In this document: piece by piece, positions 1 through 11,126 of the stretch
How positions within the stretch are numbered: the stretch's first letter is position 1
Layout of the letters: each line of letters starts with the position of its first letter
NCBI GenBank assembly: GCA_026119855.1
Contig: JAOWBW010000320.1
Span: 806,001-870,000 of the forward strand
Length of the DNA: 64,000 nucleotides
Direction: 5' to 3'
Source of the DNA: Campanula takesimana
Taxonomy: Eukaryota > Streptophyta > Magnoliopsida > Asterales > Campanulaceae
Translations under genes and position numbers: made by a program
The notes under the pieces: model-generated
What the model saw: only the letters and a program-made list of their open reading frames with translations
Databases searched by the model: none
What the model was told of the DNA's origin: nothing

Positions 1-115
1 TCATTTTGAAACGGATTAATTACTTTTAAAAATAGTTGTGGTCACTAGTCTTTCCAATTTCAAATATCCTGAATTGATTATATTTTTGGAAATGTAATTA
101 CTAAGTTATCTTACT
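1..115. other. AT-rich flank, nothing recognised
   Basis: This short AT-rich sequence lies outside the Mutator-like element. I see no coding potential or repeat structure in it. Confidence 0.5.
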
Positions 116-124
116 TTAAAAAAA

Positions 125-1660
125 GGCAAAACTGCACCAAAAATTACTCAACTATGACCACTTTGGGTATTTGGTCACTAAACTAATTTCCTTTTGAAAC
201 AACACATTCAACTTATTTATTTTTGCATCCATAGTCACTATCACTAACCCCGTTAGTTTTTTGGCGTTAAATAGTCATGTACCAATGCACATGACTTTTT
301 TTAAGGGTATTTTAGGTAGTTCACTTTAAGCTAGAATATAAAGGTTAAACTTGTTTCAAATAAGTCCCTGATCAATTGTTTTTCACCACTTTAGCTATTG
401 ATGTTATGGAAACTAAACAAATGCACCCACATTTGTTAAGTAGACTAACTCCCTCTCTTTATCTTCCCAATCACCGGTCAATCTCTGGCACCCACACGCC
501 ACCGGCTACCACCGCCACTAGTCCGCGGTAAGCACCACCACAAACCCACCACTACCATCAACACCACCATAATTCCACCCCCAATCACCAGCCATAATCA
601 TCAACACCACTAGCAACACATAAAATCAAAATAAAATCCAGATTCAAACCAAATCAACACACAAAATTAACAAATGAGAGAATGAATTTGCTTCCGATTG
701 AAACCCAGCTGCCATCACCGCCCCTTCCGATTCTAAATCAGATTATTCCAGAAACCAGAACCTAATAAGAAATCAATAGAAGTGTTCTTCAATTTCCTGA
801 TTTCTATTTCAACCATGGACAATTCTTCGATTTTCAACTGGGTCTTCAATTTTCGGCTTCAGATCTAGGATTTGGAAGGGGAGGCGTGCAAAAAGGGGAA
901 GACCTATGGCATATTGAGCACTCATGAGATTTACCAGTGGGGTTTAAAGCGGAAGTAGACGTGGTGGTGGCCGTTCAATTCCCGCCGGCGCCGCCGCGAG
1001 CGAGCATGATGAGGCAAAGAGCCAAATACTCGTCTTCAGTAGGTGGGTTCGTCTCAGTGCGAGGCTTCTTTGAGCGCTTGCCTTTGGTCCAAGAATCGAG
1101 AGTGTGTTGAACGATGTCCATGTCTTTGTAACGGAAAGACGGGGAAGGGGCAGCAGTTGGGGAATTCAAAGCTTCAAGAGCCATGTCAATGGGGGAATTT
1201 TCTAGTCTAGAGAGAGAAATTGAAATTGTTGAGTTGAGTTGAGTGAATATATAAAAGTGTTGTAGAGAGAGAGAGAAAGAAAGTAAACGGTGGATGGGGG
1301 GTTGCCGGAGAGTGGAAAGGAGAGGGGATGGAGGAGGCTTTGTAAGAATGAAGAACACAGAGGAGGGTATTAGGGTTTTTATTTTTTGTTCTTTTAGTTC
1401 AAGCCCTGTAGTTTATAAAATTAAAAAATAAACCCTACAATTTCTCTATACTATTTAGACTGTATTGCCTAAATTACCCCTTCAAATTTGGTCACATGCG
1501 CTGCACATGACCATTTAACGGCAAAAAACTAACGGGGTTAGTGATAGTGACTTTCGATTCAATAAACTCTTAGTTGGATGTGTTGTTTCAAAAGGAAATT
1601 AGTTTAGTGACCAAATACCCAAATTGGTCATAGTTGAGTGATTTTTGATGCAGTTTTGCG
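125..1660. mobile_element. Non-autonomous Mutator-like element (Pack-MULE type)
   Basis: Long terminal inverted repeats of about 200 bp face each other. The left arm runs from 125 to about 325 and the right arm from about 1460 to 1660, with outer ends GGCAAAACTGCA and TGCAGTTTTGCG. They are flanked by a 9-bp direct repeat TTAAAAAAA (116-124 and 1661-1669), the target-site size expected of MULEs, although the A-rich sequence makes this duplication less certain. No transposase is present. The interior holds CCA-rich low-complexity DNA (about 480-620) and a fragment of a zinc-finger gene on the minus strand, which is the definition of a Pack-MULE. The arms look roughly 85-90% alike by eye, so the element is not very recent. 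Confidence 0.8.
900..1184 (-). pseudogene. Captured fragment of a ZAT10/STZ-like C2H2 zinc-finger gene
   Basis: The frame starts at ATG 1184 with MALEALNSP, followed by a basic KRSKKPR stretch (B-box/NLS) and EYLALCLIMLARGG (L-box). This is the characteristic N terminus of plant ZAT10-type transcriptional repressors. It hits a TGA at 975-977, but the same frame continues into a Thr/Ser-rich linker and then SHECSICHRS (926 downwards), the start of the second QALGGH-type finger. The first finger is missing, the second is cut before its histidines, and no EAR motif is seen, so it is an internally deleted pseudogene. About 190 bp upstream of the ATG (to about 1380) looks like the parental 5' UTR with GA/CT-rich sequence. 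It sits entirely inside the Mutator-like element. Family assignment is from recalled motifs. Confidence 0.75.
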
Positions 1661-1773
1661 TTAAAAAAATGTCTCATCTCCCTTCGTAACTACGTTAAAA
1701 AGTAATGAAACCTCTAAAAAGTAAAGTTAATAATGTTATCTCACGTGATTAATCTCCGTCTTACTTCGTTATA

Positions 1774-2032
1774 CTCCCTCTGTCCCTAAATGAGTGTTCA
1801 TTTTCAAGAAATCTTTGCCCCAAAATGAGTGTCTTTTTTAAACATAACTTTGTCCCTAAATGTTTTTTTTTTCGATTTTTTTTCACCGGTTTCTTTATAC
1901 GTGCAAAACTAAATGTTTGGAAATGAGATTACAAGATTATATATGAATCTTTGCTAGCAAATTGTACATAAAGTTGAGATTTTCAGTGTCCCTTAAAATA
2001 AAATTTGGACACTCATTTAGGGACAGAGGTAG
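1774..2032. mobile_element. Stowaway-like MITE 1
   Basis: The element begins CTCCCTCTGTCCC and ends with its near-perfect complement GGGACAGAGGTAG. It is flanked by TA on both sides (1772-1773 and 2033-2034). Size (259 bp), termini and TA duplication fit Tc1/mariner-derived Stowaway MITEs. No coding sequence. Confidence 0.85.
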
Positions 2033-2328
2033 TATTATTTGAAAAAACAAAACACACTAATTCGCCCACTAAGGTTAACTAAGTGTCATAAAGTGTAACA
2101 AAAAATAATCGCATGAAACCGTATGACTATATTTTTTAAAAAATCTATTTTTAATGAAATTGTTGACAGAATTGCGAGCTAGTATAAAGGTGACATTAAA
2201 AAAAAATGTCCAGTTAAAATTTGGCAACCAAATATTGGTTTGGACTAAAATAAATACAGCTTTGCTTATGTTTAAAATAGTAATCTCATTTTCTTAGTGC
2301 TATTTTTTATTTATTTTAGTAAGAATTA

Positions 2329-2560
2329 CTCCATCCGTTCCACTTCACTTGATACTTATTTTTATTTTAGTCCGTCTCACCTCATTTGAGACCTCTCAAA
2401 GTGGATTGTTTTTACACTCACAACTAATCAAACCACTGTTACTCTCACTTATTCTCTCTCCTACTTTAATTTTTACACTCACAACATTTCTTCTCTCTCA
2501 TACTTTTTCTGAATTCTTGTGCTCAACGCAAAGGTTTCAAGTGAGGTGGGACGGACGGAG
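2329..2560. mobile_element. Stowaway-like MITE 2
   Basis: The terminal inverted repeats CTCCATCCGTTCC and GGACGGACGGAG are flanked by TA (2327-2328, 2561-2562), and the element is 232 bp long. An open frame across it (2349-2579) is a by-product of the TIR sequence. Confidence 0.85.
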
Positions 2561-2825
2561 TATATTGTTATTGATATAAACTTTTCAGTAATTTAAGATA
2601 ATTTAAATATTATAAAAAAAATTACTGGTAGTGTTTATAATCAACTATAAGTAATATAAAGTTTACTTAAATAATTATTTTTTCTTAATATTGAAATCAT
2701 TTTAATCAAATCATGGTAAAAATTTCATTTTTGTTATTATAAATTGGAAACTTTACTAGTAACTTCTTCTTCTTCCTTTTTTTCTTTTTTTTTTTTCCGA
2801 GAAAGCATTATGTTAAAGAGCAATG
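2561..2825. other. AT-rich spacer
   Basis: AT-rich sequence with a pyrimidine run near 2765-2795. I see no gene or clear repeat. Confidence 0.4.
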
Positions 2826-2991
2826 TTAGGGGCACAAAATAAGGTCACAAAATCTTGCTCACAAAATGAGGTGACGATATTTTATTGGTTGCATCGATAA
2901 TGAACCTGCCACACTCTAATTAAAAACTCCAATAAAATCATTACACCTAGGATTTTGTGAGCAAGTTTTTGTGACTTTTTTATGCCCCTAA
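2826..2991. mobile_element. Short hairpin MITE (TTAGGGGCA termini)
   Basis: The left arm TTAGGGGCACAAAATAAGG and a right arm ending TTTTTTATGCCCCTAA are inverted copies over about 40 bp, enclosing about 90 bp. A diverged copy of the inner part (ATTTTATTRGTTGCATCGAT and following) recurs near 29500, so it is a repeated family. The target duplication is unclear. Confidence 0.65.
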
Positions 2992-3225
2992 TATTATTTT
3001 ATGTTAAAATTTCATTAATTGGACATGTGATAGTTGTAGGTGAGCGACCATGGTAATGGTGATGTAGCATGACCCACCTTAACTTTAAGGTGGTTGCTTT
3101 GCGTTGCACCAAATCACTCGGAGAAGATGACCAAACATAGTTCATGGTTAGATTATCTCAGCGGCTCCTCATTTTGACTTCTTTATTTTTCTAATTAGAT
3201 TTTGACTTTACTTCTTAATTTAGTA

Positions 3226-3486
3226 CTACTTCCTTCAGTCTCTGTTCCAAAAAGTTAGTCTCTTTTTTTCGTTGTTATTACAAATAAACTTTGAACAATA
3301 ATTTAAACTACTTTTAACCATTCAAATGAAAATTTACAACTTGTTATTGATATACCATTATAAACACTATCAATACTAATTTTTAGATTTTTATTTAAAT
3401 AGTTAAAAAAAGTCAAAATTATTGTTCAAAATTTATTCATAATGACAATAAAAATGTGAACTAACTTTCTGAAACAGAAGATTACT
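3226..3486. mobile_element. Degenerate foldback MITE
   Basis: The two halves form an inverted repeat of about 100 bp per arm. CTGTTCCAAAAAGTTAGT and AACTTTGAACAATAAT on the left match the complement of the right side. The termini resemble Stowaway (ACTTCCTTCAGTC) but are degraded, so the family call is tentative. Confidence 0.6.
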
Positions 3487-5985
3487 TTAAGTGGGACGTG
3501 GCACATGTAATCACTGAAACCAAATTGCTATTCAAAGTTAACCTATTGGAATTGGAAATTATATTATCTTATTTAGCCTTATTCGGGGTTAGTAATTGAA
3601 ATTTAACTGTTATTTCAACAATTGGAAATGTGACGGGGTGTGCAAATAAGTAAATTCAATTGTTTGATAAAAAATCAATTTTTTTCTAAGCATTTTTAAT
3701 AGCTTGCTGTAAAAAATACATTATACTATCAATAACCCCGTGTTTCGCACAGGGCTTGTAGTACCGACGGATCATTTAATAATTTATAAATGTGAAAGGT
3801 ATTTTTTATAAAATATTTTCTGAATAGATAGATAGTATAAAGTAATAATCTTTCAATGAACCAATTAGTAGTTTATGAATATAAGGATGTCTTTTTATAA
3901 AAGTTTATATGGAGGGATAGAAAGTGTGCATGTGTCTATAAAAACTTAACTTATTACAATCAATCTGATATATATAATCAAAAATTATAAATTAATTAAA
4001 ATATATTGAATAATTATCTCTTTAAGTATTAAAAGACAAATGAAGTAAATTAAGTATTGCCATAAAAAAATTGAATCACTAAACAATAATAAATTTAATA
4101 AAAAAAAAAAAAAAAAAAAAAAATAAGTTCTAATTGAAAATAGATGTGGAGTGGAGTTCAATTAATATAGTAACACATTTTTGCAACATAATACTTGCAA
4201 TTGTATTATGTTGATATATACATATGCATTAAAATCACGATGAAGTAAATTAAGTATTGCCATCATAACATGAATGGTTACATTCACACTGTATTGACCT
4301 TTCAAATATTCCAACTACTCCAAAACATAATGATCTGCAGTAAAAAATCAAGAATGAATTAAAGTTAGTAAACATAACAAAAATATATATATAAAAAATT
4401 AACTCTTAAATAAATTTATGATAAAAATCAAATATATAGACATAGAAATAAACACATATTATAACAATAAGTTTAAGGTATTCTCATTTTTTCATAAAAT
4501 TTCAACAAAAAATTAATGTGAGGAAAAGAAATACAAAAAATGAACTTTCATGTTATATAACCAAGAACTTGAGGGGTCAATTATATCAATTTCAAACGCT
4601 CCATTTACGACAATATAAAGACAAACGAATTACAAAAAATGTAAAATACTTTTTTCGTCCTAAAATGAACTCATTTTCTTTCTTAGTTAAGAATAAATAA
4701 ATTTTGGAAACAAATGGCATGAATGTATAAAGAAGAAAAAAAGTAGGAGGAAGTCTATAATGTCATACAACAATAAAAATGATTATGATTTTTTCCTTCT
4801 ATTTTTTTATATTCCCCGCAAAGACCATCTACCTTCTAAAGTGAAAAGTCATTTAGATCTTTTTATCTTCAAATTAATGTTGGTATTGAATAGAGAAATG
4901 CAAAAGATATGTTTTAAATAAATATATCTAATATTTTATATTTTTTATCAGGTTCTTTTGTAATTCATGCACCAATTTGAAACAATGCATGATATTCAAA
5001 GCCATTAAATTATGAAAATTTGATTAGTTAGAAACTGAAAAATCACTTCTTAATGATCTTATTGTTTATTCAAATATATTGAATTATGAAAATTTGATTA
5101 GTTAAAAATTGAAAAGTCACTTCTTAATGATCTTATTGTTCTTTAATGGATCCACTACCTACCTAGTCTAATACTCTATATATAAGAGTATATGTTCAAT
5201 AAGATATGACATACCTAGTCTACTACTCTATATATAAGAGTATATGTTCTATATATATCATTCTCTTCTTATAGAATCACTAAATTACCTAGTTTCATAT
5301 CTATGATTATTACCTCTTATTTTAACCTAGGTAGGAGAATGCTAAAAGCCTCTAAGATTGCAAAGATCATATTCCATGACATTTTCTAAATCAAGAAAAA
5401 CCAATTTGTGGCTTATGTGCCATTCCCATGGTTGATTTCACCAACTTTAAAATACTATAAGTATATATTTTAATTCATGAACCATTTCATTTCGGGAAAT
5501 CAATTGATACTTAAATCTTTTCGTATTCTATCATAATTCTATGGCTTTGAATAATATGTTGTCTATTGATACATGAACAATTTCAATGCCTTAAGTCATC
5601 TAATAATTCATGTCTTTTAAAGACTTGTTGCATAAATAAAGTTTAATTATTTTATGATGAATATAACATTTGATTTCAAAATACTTATCATATTCAACTA
5701 CTCATTAAAATTAGATTGCATCTTTTAGGACTTATTATATGAACATATATTTATCAGATGTTTTAATTTTTAATTTAATGTGATTCATAAATAAAAGACT
5801 TTTGATGATCCAAATTCAACTACTCATTCATCTCCCTTTAAGATTTATAACATATAACAAAATTAATTCAGAATGAATCTAATCTAAGATTTTAAAGTCA
5901 CTTCTTAATGATCTTAGTTGAAAACTAAAAAAATCACTTCTTAAATTAATGCATCCATGACCTACCTAGTCTAATACTCTATATA
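3487..5985. other. AT-rich intergenic DNA, no gene found
   Basis: Very AT-rich, with a poly(A) run at 4098-4121 and a 23-bp exact repeat 200 bp apart (4041-4063 and 4241-4263). A GC-rich hairpin near 3735-3752 (CCGTG, then TTTCG, then CACAGG) resembles the hairpins near Helitron ends, but no matching partner end was found. Short open frames here (for example 4518-4700) have no recognisable product. Confidence 0.5.
5100..5480. repeat. Locally duplicated segment, copy 1
   Basis: This segment recurs about 0.8 kb downstream, as 5885-5990 continued at 27569-27860 on the far side of element A. Shared landmarks are CACTTCTTAA, CCTACCTAGTCTAATACTC, a TATATATAAGAGTATA stretch and the TTTGTGGCTTATGTG block. 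A shorter internal repeat of about 50 bp is also present (5160-5208 and 5212-5260). Confidence 0.7.
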
Positions 5986-5990
5986 TAAGA

Positions 5991-6646
5991 TGATGATGCC
6001 AGAAACGTGTCGGATCAGCCCTCCGTCTAGCGGTTCAGATAAATCCAGCAATGAGATCTCCCCGTTCGGATCTGCGCACAATGAACAAACGTAAACTGCG
6101 CCGGGGCTTCACCGGCAAAGGCCCTCCGGCGTGAGAGTAAGAATACGGGTGATAAGAATAGAGAAATCAATTGACTAGTTTAGAGCCAAAGAGTTCATTA
6201 CCCATCTCCTGTTGTGAGGACCTGTTTTTATAGGCGCGGGTGAATGAGTCCTAACTTATTAGAGAAGCTAGGGAGCCCGTATTACTGTGGGACTCGTATT
6301 CCTTGGAGATAGACTCCGGATAAGGATCATTGGTATCCCAGTTGCCTTATAGAAGAGATATCCTTGTTCAGATAAGGATCTCCACTGTTAGAGTTGTAAT
6401 CAAACTCTGTAAGTGAGCTCCCTGTGATAATGAGAGGTTGTTGATATAACTCGACCCGTCATCCAGCTCGGCTCGTCCTGGAGGCCGGCTAGGGATTAGG
6501 CCTCTAGAACTCGGCCTAGGCAAGGGCTGCCTGTTCAGCCTGATGTATGTCGGCATGTAAGATTGTGGGCCTCTTTGGATGGGCCTTATGGTATGTGAGC
6601 CCAGAGTTTATGGGTCCCCTTTAGCTAAATTGGTTTATGTCGTTCA
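5991..6646 (-). repeat. Element A 3' LTR
   Basis: Direct repeat of 26912-27568, starting TG and ending CA. On the minus strand a TATAAAAA box lies at 6232-6225. A 62-codon open frame inside (6368-6556) exists in both LTRs but has no recognisable product. Confidence 0.92.
6225..6232 (-). promoter_or_regulatory. TATA box of element A LTR
   Basis: CTATAAAAACAG on the minus strand, conserved in both LTR copies. It is the likely Pol II promoter for the genomic RNA. Only the right-hand LTR would drive the element's own genes. Confidence 0.6.
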
Positions 6647-6662
6647 GTGGCCCCCGAGTTTC
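6647..6662 (-). other. Element A polypurine tract
   Basis: Read on the minus strand it is a purine-rich AACTCGGGGGCCAC directly before the 3' LTR. It is expected to prime plus-strand DNA synthesis. Confidence 0.7.
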
Positions 6663-6891
6663 TATCTCGGCATGCCGAGTAGGAACTGTGCCCCTTGTAC
6701 TTGCTTTGCACTTCATTTATATTGATTTGACCTGCAGCCGCCAAAAATCTTTTTTTGCCTGGATTTGCTGACGTCACTGTAGATTTGATTCAGGTGGAAT
6801 CACTGCTCTTCTTGGAAAACGAAGGCTCCATTAATTGCACTCCAATTATGAGTAGCATTGATAAACTCCCCACCCCCTCATATTTTAGGGG

Positions 6892-6899
6892 TATAAATA
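6892..6899 (+). promoter_or_regulatory. TATA box for antisense transcription in element A
   Basis: GGTATAAATAG lies 95 bp upstream of ATG 6987. It is followed by a pyrimidine-rich leader typical of a plant 5' UTR. Its orientation is opposite to gag-pol. Confidence 0.55.
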
Positions 6900-6986
6900 G
6901 ACGATCTGTCTATTGGTTATTTTCCATCTTACCTTCTCCTTCCAAATTTCTTCAAGAACATTCCAAATTCCACGAAAAATTCAAAG

Positions 6987-7340
6987 ATGGCTCCAAAGAG
7001 GAAATACGACGATGCATTCCCAGAAGAAGTGAGTACAGAATCAGAAAATCAGGTTGGGCAGCGATGGTTCAATGTTTCCATCCAAGAAACGTTCCTCTTT
7101 TCCAACGGAAGAATCACCGTCCGATAGTAATGGCGAATACTCGGAGCCGGACCCCGTTGATGAATTCTCCGATGATGCTTCTGATGCAGAAGAATCAGAG
7201 GACGGGATGAGGATGATGATGATGAAGATGAAAGTGAGGATGATCCCGAACCCATCATTATTGATGAATATAGGTATGATGGAGACTTTGAGTGGGAGGA
7301 GGATGATGAAGAGCAAGATCAAGATTGTGATCTTTCTTGA
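6987..7340 (+). pseudogene. Small acidic antisense ORF in element A, function unknown
   Basis: Behind the TATA box at 6892, ATG 6987 opens with MAPKRKYDDAFPEE, a possible basic nuclear-localisation stretch. The reading continues in the next frame from about 7054 (Ser/Glu/Asp-rich, EPDPVDEFSDDASDAEE) and returns to the first frame at about 7207 with an Asp/Glu run and EPIIIDEYRYDGDFEWE, ending at TGA 7338-7340. One +1 and one -1 shift therefore separate about 118 codons of a consistently acidic protein. I do not recognise the family. It precedes the Transposase_28-like gene on the same strand and could be a separate gene or an upstream exon. Codon bias towards GAT/GAA over a long stretch supports it once having been coding. 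Confidence 0.5.
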
Positions 7341-8325
7341 ATCTTTAGTTAGGATGACTCAGTAGTTTCTTTTTTCCTTTTTTGTATAAGTCAGGCCCCC
7401 GGCCTCATTGTGGGTGTCCTTTTTGTTATATATATATATATAATAGGATTTTATCCTTTCAGATACCTTTGCTCTGATTGTGATTTGACTCCATGGATTG
7501 AATTCCTTGCATCATGCATGACCTTTGATCCTTAACCTGTTATCACTCATCTCATGGTGTCGTCTTAAAGTAATGCCGATCGCCTGACCTCAACCTACCC
7601 CTAAACTTTTCTCATCTAGGTCTCGTCTTATCTTCCGATACTATTAGGGATGTCGGTCCATCGTCGTGGTGTCGGTTATGTCCATGCGCAGGACCCTTCT
7701 ATGTTGACCTATCTAGCCAGAGTGTTTATGCTTTTCAAAGCGGACTGGCATTTTTGACGTACGACTCGGCCTGCCATGTGTCAATCTAGTATTGGCAGTC
7801 CGTTCGTGTTTTTCAAACGACGGTTATTTCAATCGTTTACCTTTCCCTTACTCTGTACGGCGCACATGTCAGTGATGTGACATTTACCTCGAAAACGTGG
7901 CCCATTAAATGCGAGTCATGATGGGTTTGTGGGTTTACGTGCAACCCATGGATCACGGGTTATAACTGGGTTAGCCCGAATCATACCTATTCGACCCGCC
8001 CCATATACACACCCAAAAACCCTCGAAGTTTCACATTTTCAAATTTTCAACAGAGAAACAGTGCCCCCGTTTCCGGCGAGTCTTCAAAGTCATCGATTCC
8101 CGTTGCAAAATTCTCTGTTCCGCTCCGATCATCTTCATTTACTCCGTCGGCTAATCCTTTTCCTCCGATCATATTTTCGACAAAGGTACTGTTATGACTT
8201 TTTCGCCTTTTTCCCTCTTTCTACCATTGTTGAGGTTCTAGGGCTTTGAAGTTCCTATTTTTTGTGCTTGATTTTTCGTATCTGTGTGAGTAGGTTTTAG
8301 AAAAAATCTAGCTATTCCTCCTGAT
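7341..8325 (+). other. Spacer and probable 5' leader of the antisense gene
   Basis: Contains a (TA)n microsatellite at about 7429-7443 and no convincing ORF to about 8000. From 8050 the sequence is CT-rich and leader-like. A possible 5'-UTR intron is AAAG|GTACTG (8186) to GTGAGTAG (8293), just before ATG 8326. A clear TATA box was not found. Confidence 0.4.
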
Positions 8326-9633
8326 ATGCTCGGTACCTCACACCTTGATCCCGACGCCATGTTTGGCTTCCACGAGCAGAATAATAGGATTTATATGCTG
8401 TCAGAAGGAATTTGGAAAATGTTGTCTCTAATGGCAATAAGTGACCTGTTGTTTTTGAATAAGACCCCTAGGGACGATTTGAGGTATCCTTCAGGTTTGT
8501 TTGCCCCTAAGGCCCTCCCAGGTTGTGCTGATGGCGTCGTACTCCTTAATACCCTTGATGCCGTTATAAACCACATTTTTCTTCACTATGTTAAAGATAA
8601 ATCGGCCATTCGATCTCGTTTTGAGGGTCCTTCCTTGGCCTCAGTAGTTGAACCGGGGGGGAAGGTCACCTCGTCCTCATCGTGGGATGACTCTAACCCC
8701 TTGGTTGCTGCAGGTATGGCCGAGGAAGGCGCTTAAGGAAGGATAGTGGATAGATTTGGAGAGGAAGCCGTGGCCCCTGGGAGAGGTCGAGAAGAGGCGG
8801 GTCCCTCCGGCTCAGTTCGTCGTAGGCACCCTTCTGGCGGTGCTGCTATGATCAAGGACCTCTATGGCAATTACGGGGTGGATAGGAGAGAGTTTAAGTT
8901 GTTCTATAGTAAAGCCCAACCGTTTGCTAGTGAGGCGGAGGTTAGGAGGTTCTACTATAATGACGCGTTTATCCCATTCTACTACAAACAGTTTCAGCTT
9001 GGGCTTCGGCTTCCCCTTGACCCTTTTATCAATGAGTACATGGAGGAATGGAATATTGTCCCGGCCCATTTGGGTGCAAACGCCGTGAGGTACCTGACTG
9101 GATTCATAATTCTTTTCCGTGGTCTTGGCTTCGAGCCTTACATGTCGGCTTTCTATCATTTTTTCCAGTCTTCGTATAATTCATTGTCCCAAACCATCAC
9201 TATTAAATCTGACCTTAATAAGCCCAAACTCATGATTCCCATTTCGAGTGTTGTGAATAAGGTGACTGGTTGGAACAAACATGTTATTAAAGTGGAGAGC
9301 CGTCAGGGTTGGGAGTTCTTAGGTCCTGATAGAGACCAGTTAAGCCTTCAGCAGTCCACCGTCTCGATTGGAGCGCTGCTTTGATAAAAAGACTAGAAGA
9401 ATTTGCCGTCGTTGCTACATTGGATTGGTCTAAGACTGAGATCGACTTCAGATTCCACGTCCAGGCCGGTCTGATGAGGGGGCCTATCGCGGGCGTTCTC
9501 CCGGTGGTGGAGGTCGAGAGAGGAAGTCGCTTCCCGGACTGGGTGATTCATCCCAACTTGGTCTTTCATTCCGACTGCCTAGTGTGCAAAAGGGAGGCCG
9601 ACAGATGGCTCAAAGCCCAGGACATTATAGGAT

Positions 9634-9720
9634 GTAACTTCCTTTTCATATTTGTCATTTCCACACCTTCCTAGTTTTACCTTGTTTCAATGGCGCTCAT
9701 GAACCCTCCTTTTCATGCAG
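9634..9720 (+). other. Predicted intron in antisense gene
   Basis: GTAACTTCC to TTTTCATGCAG, 87 nt. Splicing joins a T to AT and keeps the same reading frame into the SMEDIQFIDEEEFD segment. The unspliced frame runs into a stop inside the intron. Confidence 0.65.
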
Positions 9721-10340
9721 ATCTTTCGATGGAGGATATCCAATTTATTGATGAAGAGGAATTCGACCCCGCGATGGCGGCTAGAAGGAAAAAACAGTTA
9801 TCGCGTACCTGCGGCGTAGAGAAGCGTCATTCTGACATGGCGGCCAGGCAAATGGAGTTGCAGTAAAAGGGAGGTGCTGTTATTCCCACCGGTCCTCCGG
9901 TTGTCCAAGTTGAAGCTGGTGGAGAAGGAGATGAGATTGAGGTTGTGGATAAGGAGGCCGAGGTGGGTGTTAATCCTATGCTGGGCCAAAGTCTGGGCCA
10001 GCACATCGAGATAGAGGTGGACCAGGGAGGCCATCGAGGGAAGAGGCCGTTGGAAGAGGTTGGGGATGTTACAAAGCCTCCTTCTAAGAGGACCCCTTCG
10101 ACCCGCGGTTCGGCTTCGGCCTCGGTCCCTACTGAAGCCGACATCAACGATCTGGCCAATGCCCTTGGAAATGTGGTGATAATACTGGATATTGACGATT
10201 CCATTCGCTCCGGTCCTGGCCTTAGGCTTGGCGCGGCCGTCATCAAGAGAGCCATGAACCAGCGAACTATTCAAAGGTTGGTGTACACCAGGCCGACCTC
10301 CACTCAACTCAGAAACCGTAAGGGCTTAATCATTAGCGAG

Positions 10341-10409
10341 GTACCTTGTGCTTCATTAACTGCCCCATGATTTTTGACAACTTTTGACGTTTCGCTTTTC
10401 TCTCTGTAG
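10341..10409 (+). other. Predicted intron in antisense gene
   Basis: GTACCTTGTG to TCTCTGTAG, 69 nt, with a pyrimidine-rich 3' end and phase 0. Both flanking exons are in the same frame, and the unspliced frame stops inside it. Confidence 0.7.
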
Positions 10410-11126
10410 CTTGCTTCTATAGCGCAGCACGAGTACGCTCTGATGCAACTTGCTATAAGCAACGCCAGGAAGTTGGAGGACGAAGTCGGGCCTCTCCGTG
10501 CTTCTAATGCCGAGTTGAAGGAAAGAGTGGAGATTCTTGAGAGGGAGAAGCTTTCATTCGAGGCTGAGATAAAGAAGGCGGCGGACAAGTCGGCGGACGC
10601 CGATGAGACGGTCCGGAGAGCTGAGGCGGTGGTCCAGGCAGTGAAGGGGGAGACTGATGCGGCGAAGGCCGACCTTGAAAGGGAGCATCTTCGAGCGGAG
10701 GGTCTTATGTTGGAGAAAAACGCTGCTGAAGAGAGGCTCACTATACTATAAGAAAGCATTCCAAGCCGAGAGAAGCAAGCAGTAGAGGATTTTAAGAGCA
10801 GACCAGCAATGAAGGCGGCGGTCCTAGATGAGGTCGGCACTACCTACAATGATGCCTGGTCTAATTTATCTCGTCTTCTCTGGATCGACCCCGAAGTGGA
10901 CATAACCTTGGATAAGCTTGCCCGTCTTTATAATCAGGATGCATATGGGGTTGAGGCTCGAGCTGCTCATTCTCTGATCCCTTATTCTGACAAGGGTCTG
11001 AGGGTGATTCAGAGCCAAGATCGCAAGGCAGGTAACCCGCCGTGGGTCCCTCCGCCGGTTGAAGCAGGGAACCTTGATGATCTAATTGCCCAAGTTGAGG
11101 AGGAAGCCGATGCTGGTATTGATTAG

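Larger units (their letters stand above)
8326..11126 (+). pseudogene. Antisense Transposase_28-like (gypsy-type) gene with introns
   Basis: Antisense to element A pol. The N-terminal half (8746-9384) has FRLGLRLPLDPF-type sequence (here FQLGLRLPLDPFINEYMEEW), followed by NIVPAHLGANAVRYLTGF, matching Pfam Transposase_28 (putative gypsy-type transposon domain). The 3' part is a long coiled coil (10410-10750, Glu/Lys/Ala-rich) and a conserved C-terminal block ending near 11126. Two introns with GT-AG ends restore continuity: 9634-9720 (phase 1) and 10341-10409 (phase 0). Damage: TAA at 8734, a 1-nt shift near 9380, TAA near 9864 and TAA at 10749, mostly explicable as CAA to TAA. Such antisense ORFs are known from Tat elements, but their function is not established. 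The encoded protein may be nuclear or cytoplasmic; nothing in it shows a membrane segment. Confidence 0.75.

Noticed and set aside
2349..2579. 76-codon ORF
   Set aside because: Lies within a Stowaway-like MITE and is made of its inverted repeats.
3735..3752. Helitron end
   Set aside because: A GC hairpin resembles Helitron termini, but no CTRR end, opposite terminus or helicase was found.
4518..4700. 60-codon ORF
   Set aside because: AT-rich chance frame with no recognised product.
6368..6556. 62-codon ORF in element A LTRs (also 27290-27478)
   Set aside because: Present in both copies only because LTRs are duplicated; no recognisable domain or start context.
9798..10840. Minus-strand ORFs opposite the antisense gene
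   Set aside because: Ser/Arg-rich shadows of the coiled-coil coding strand.
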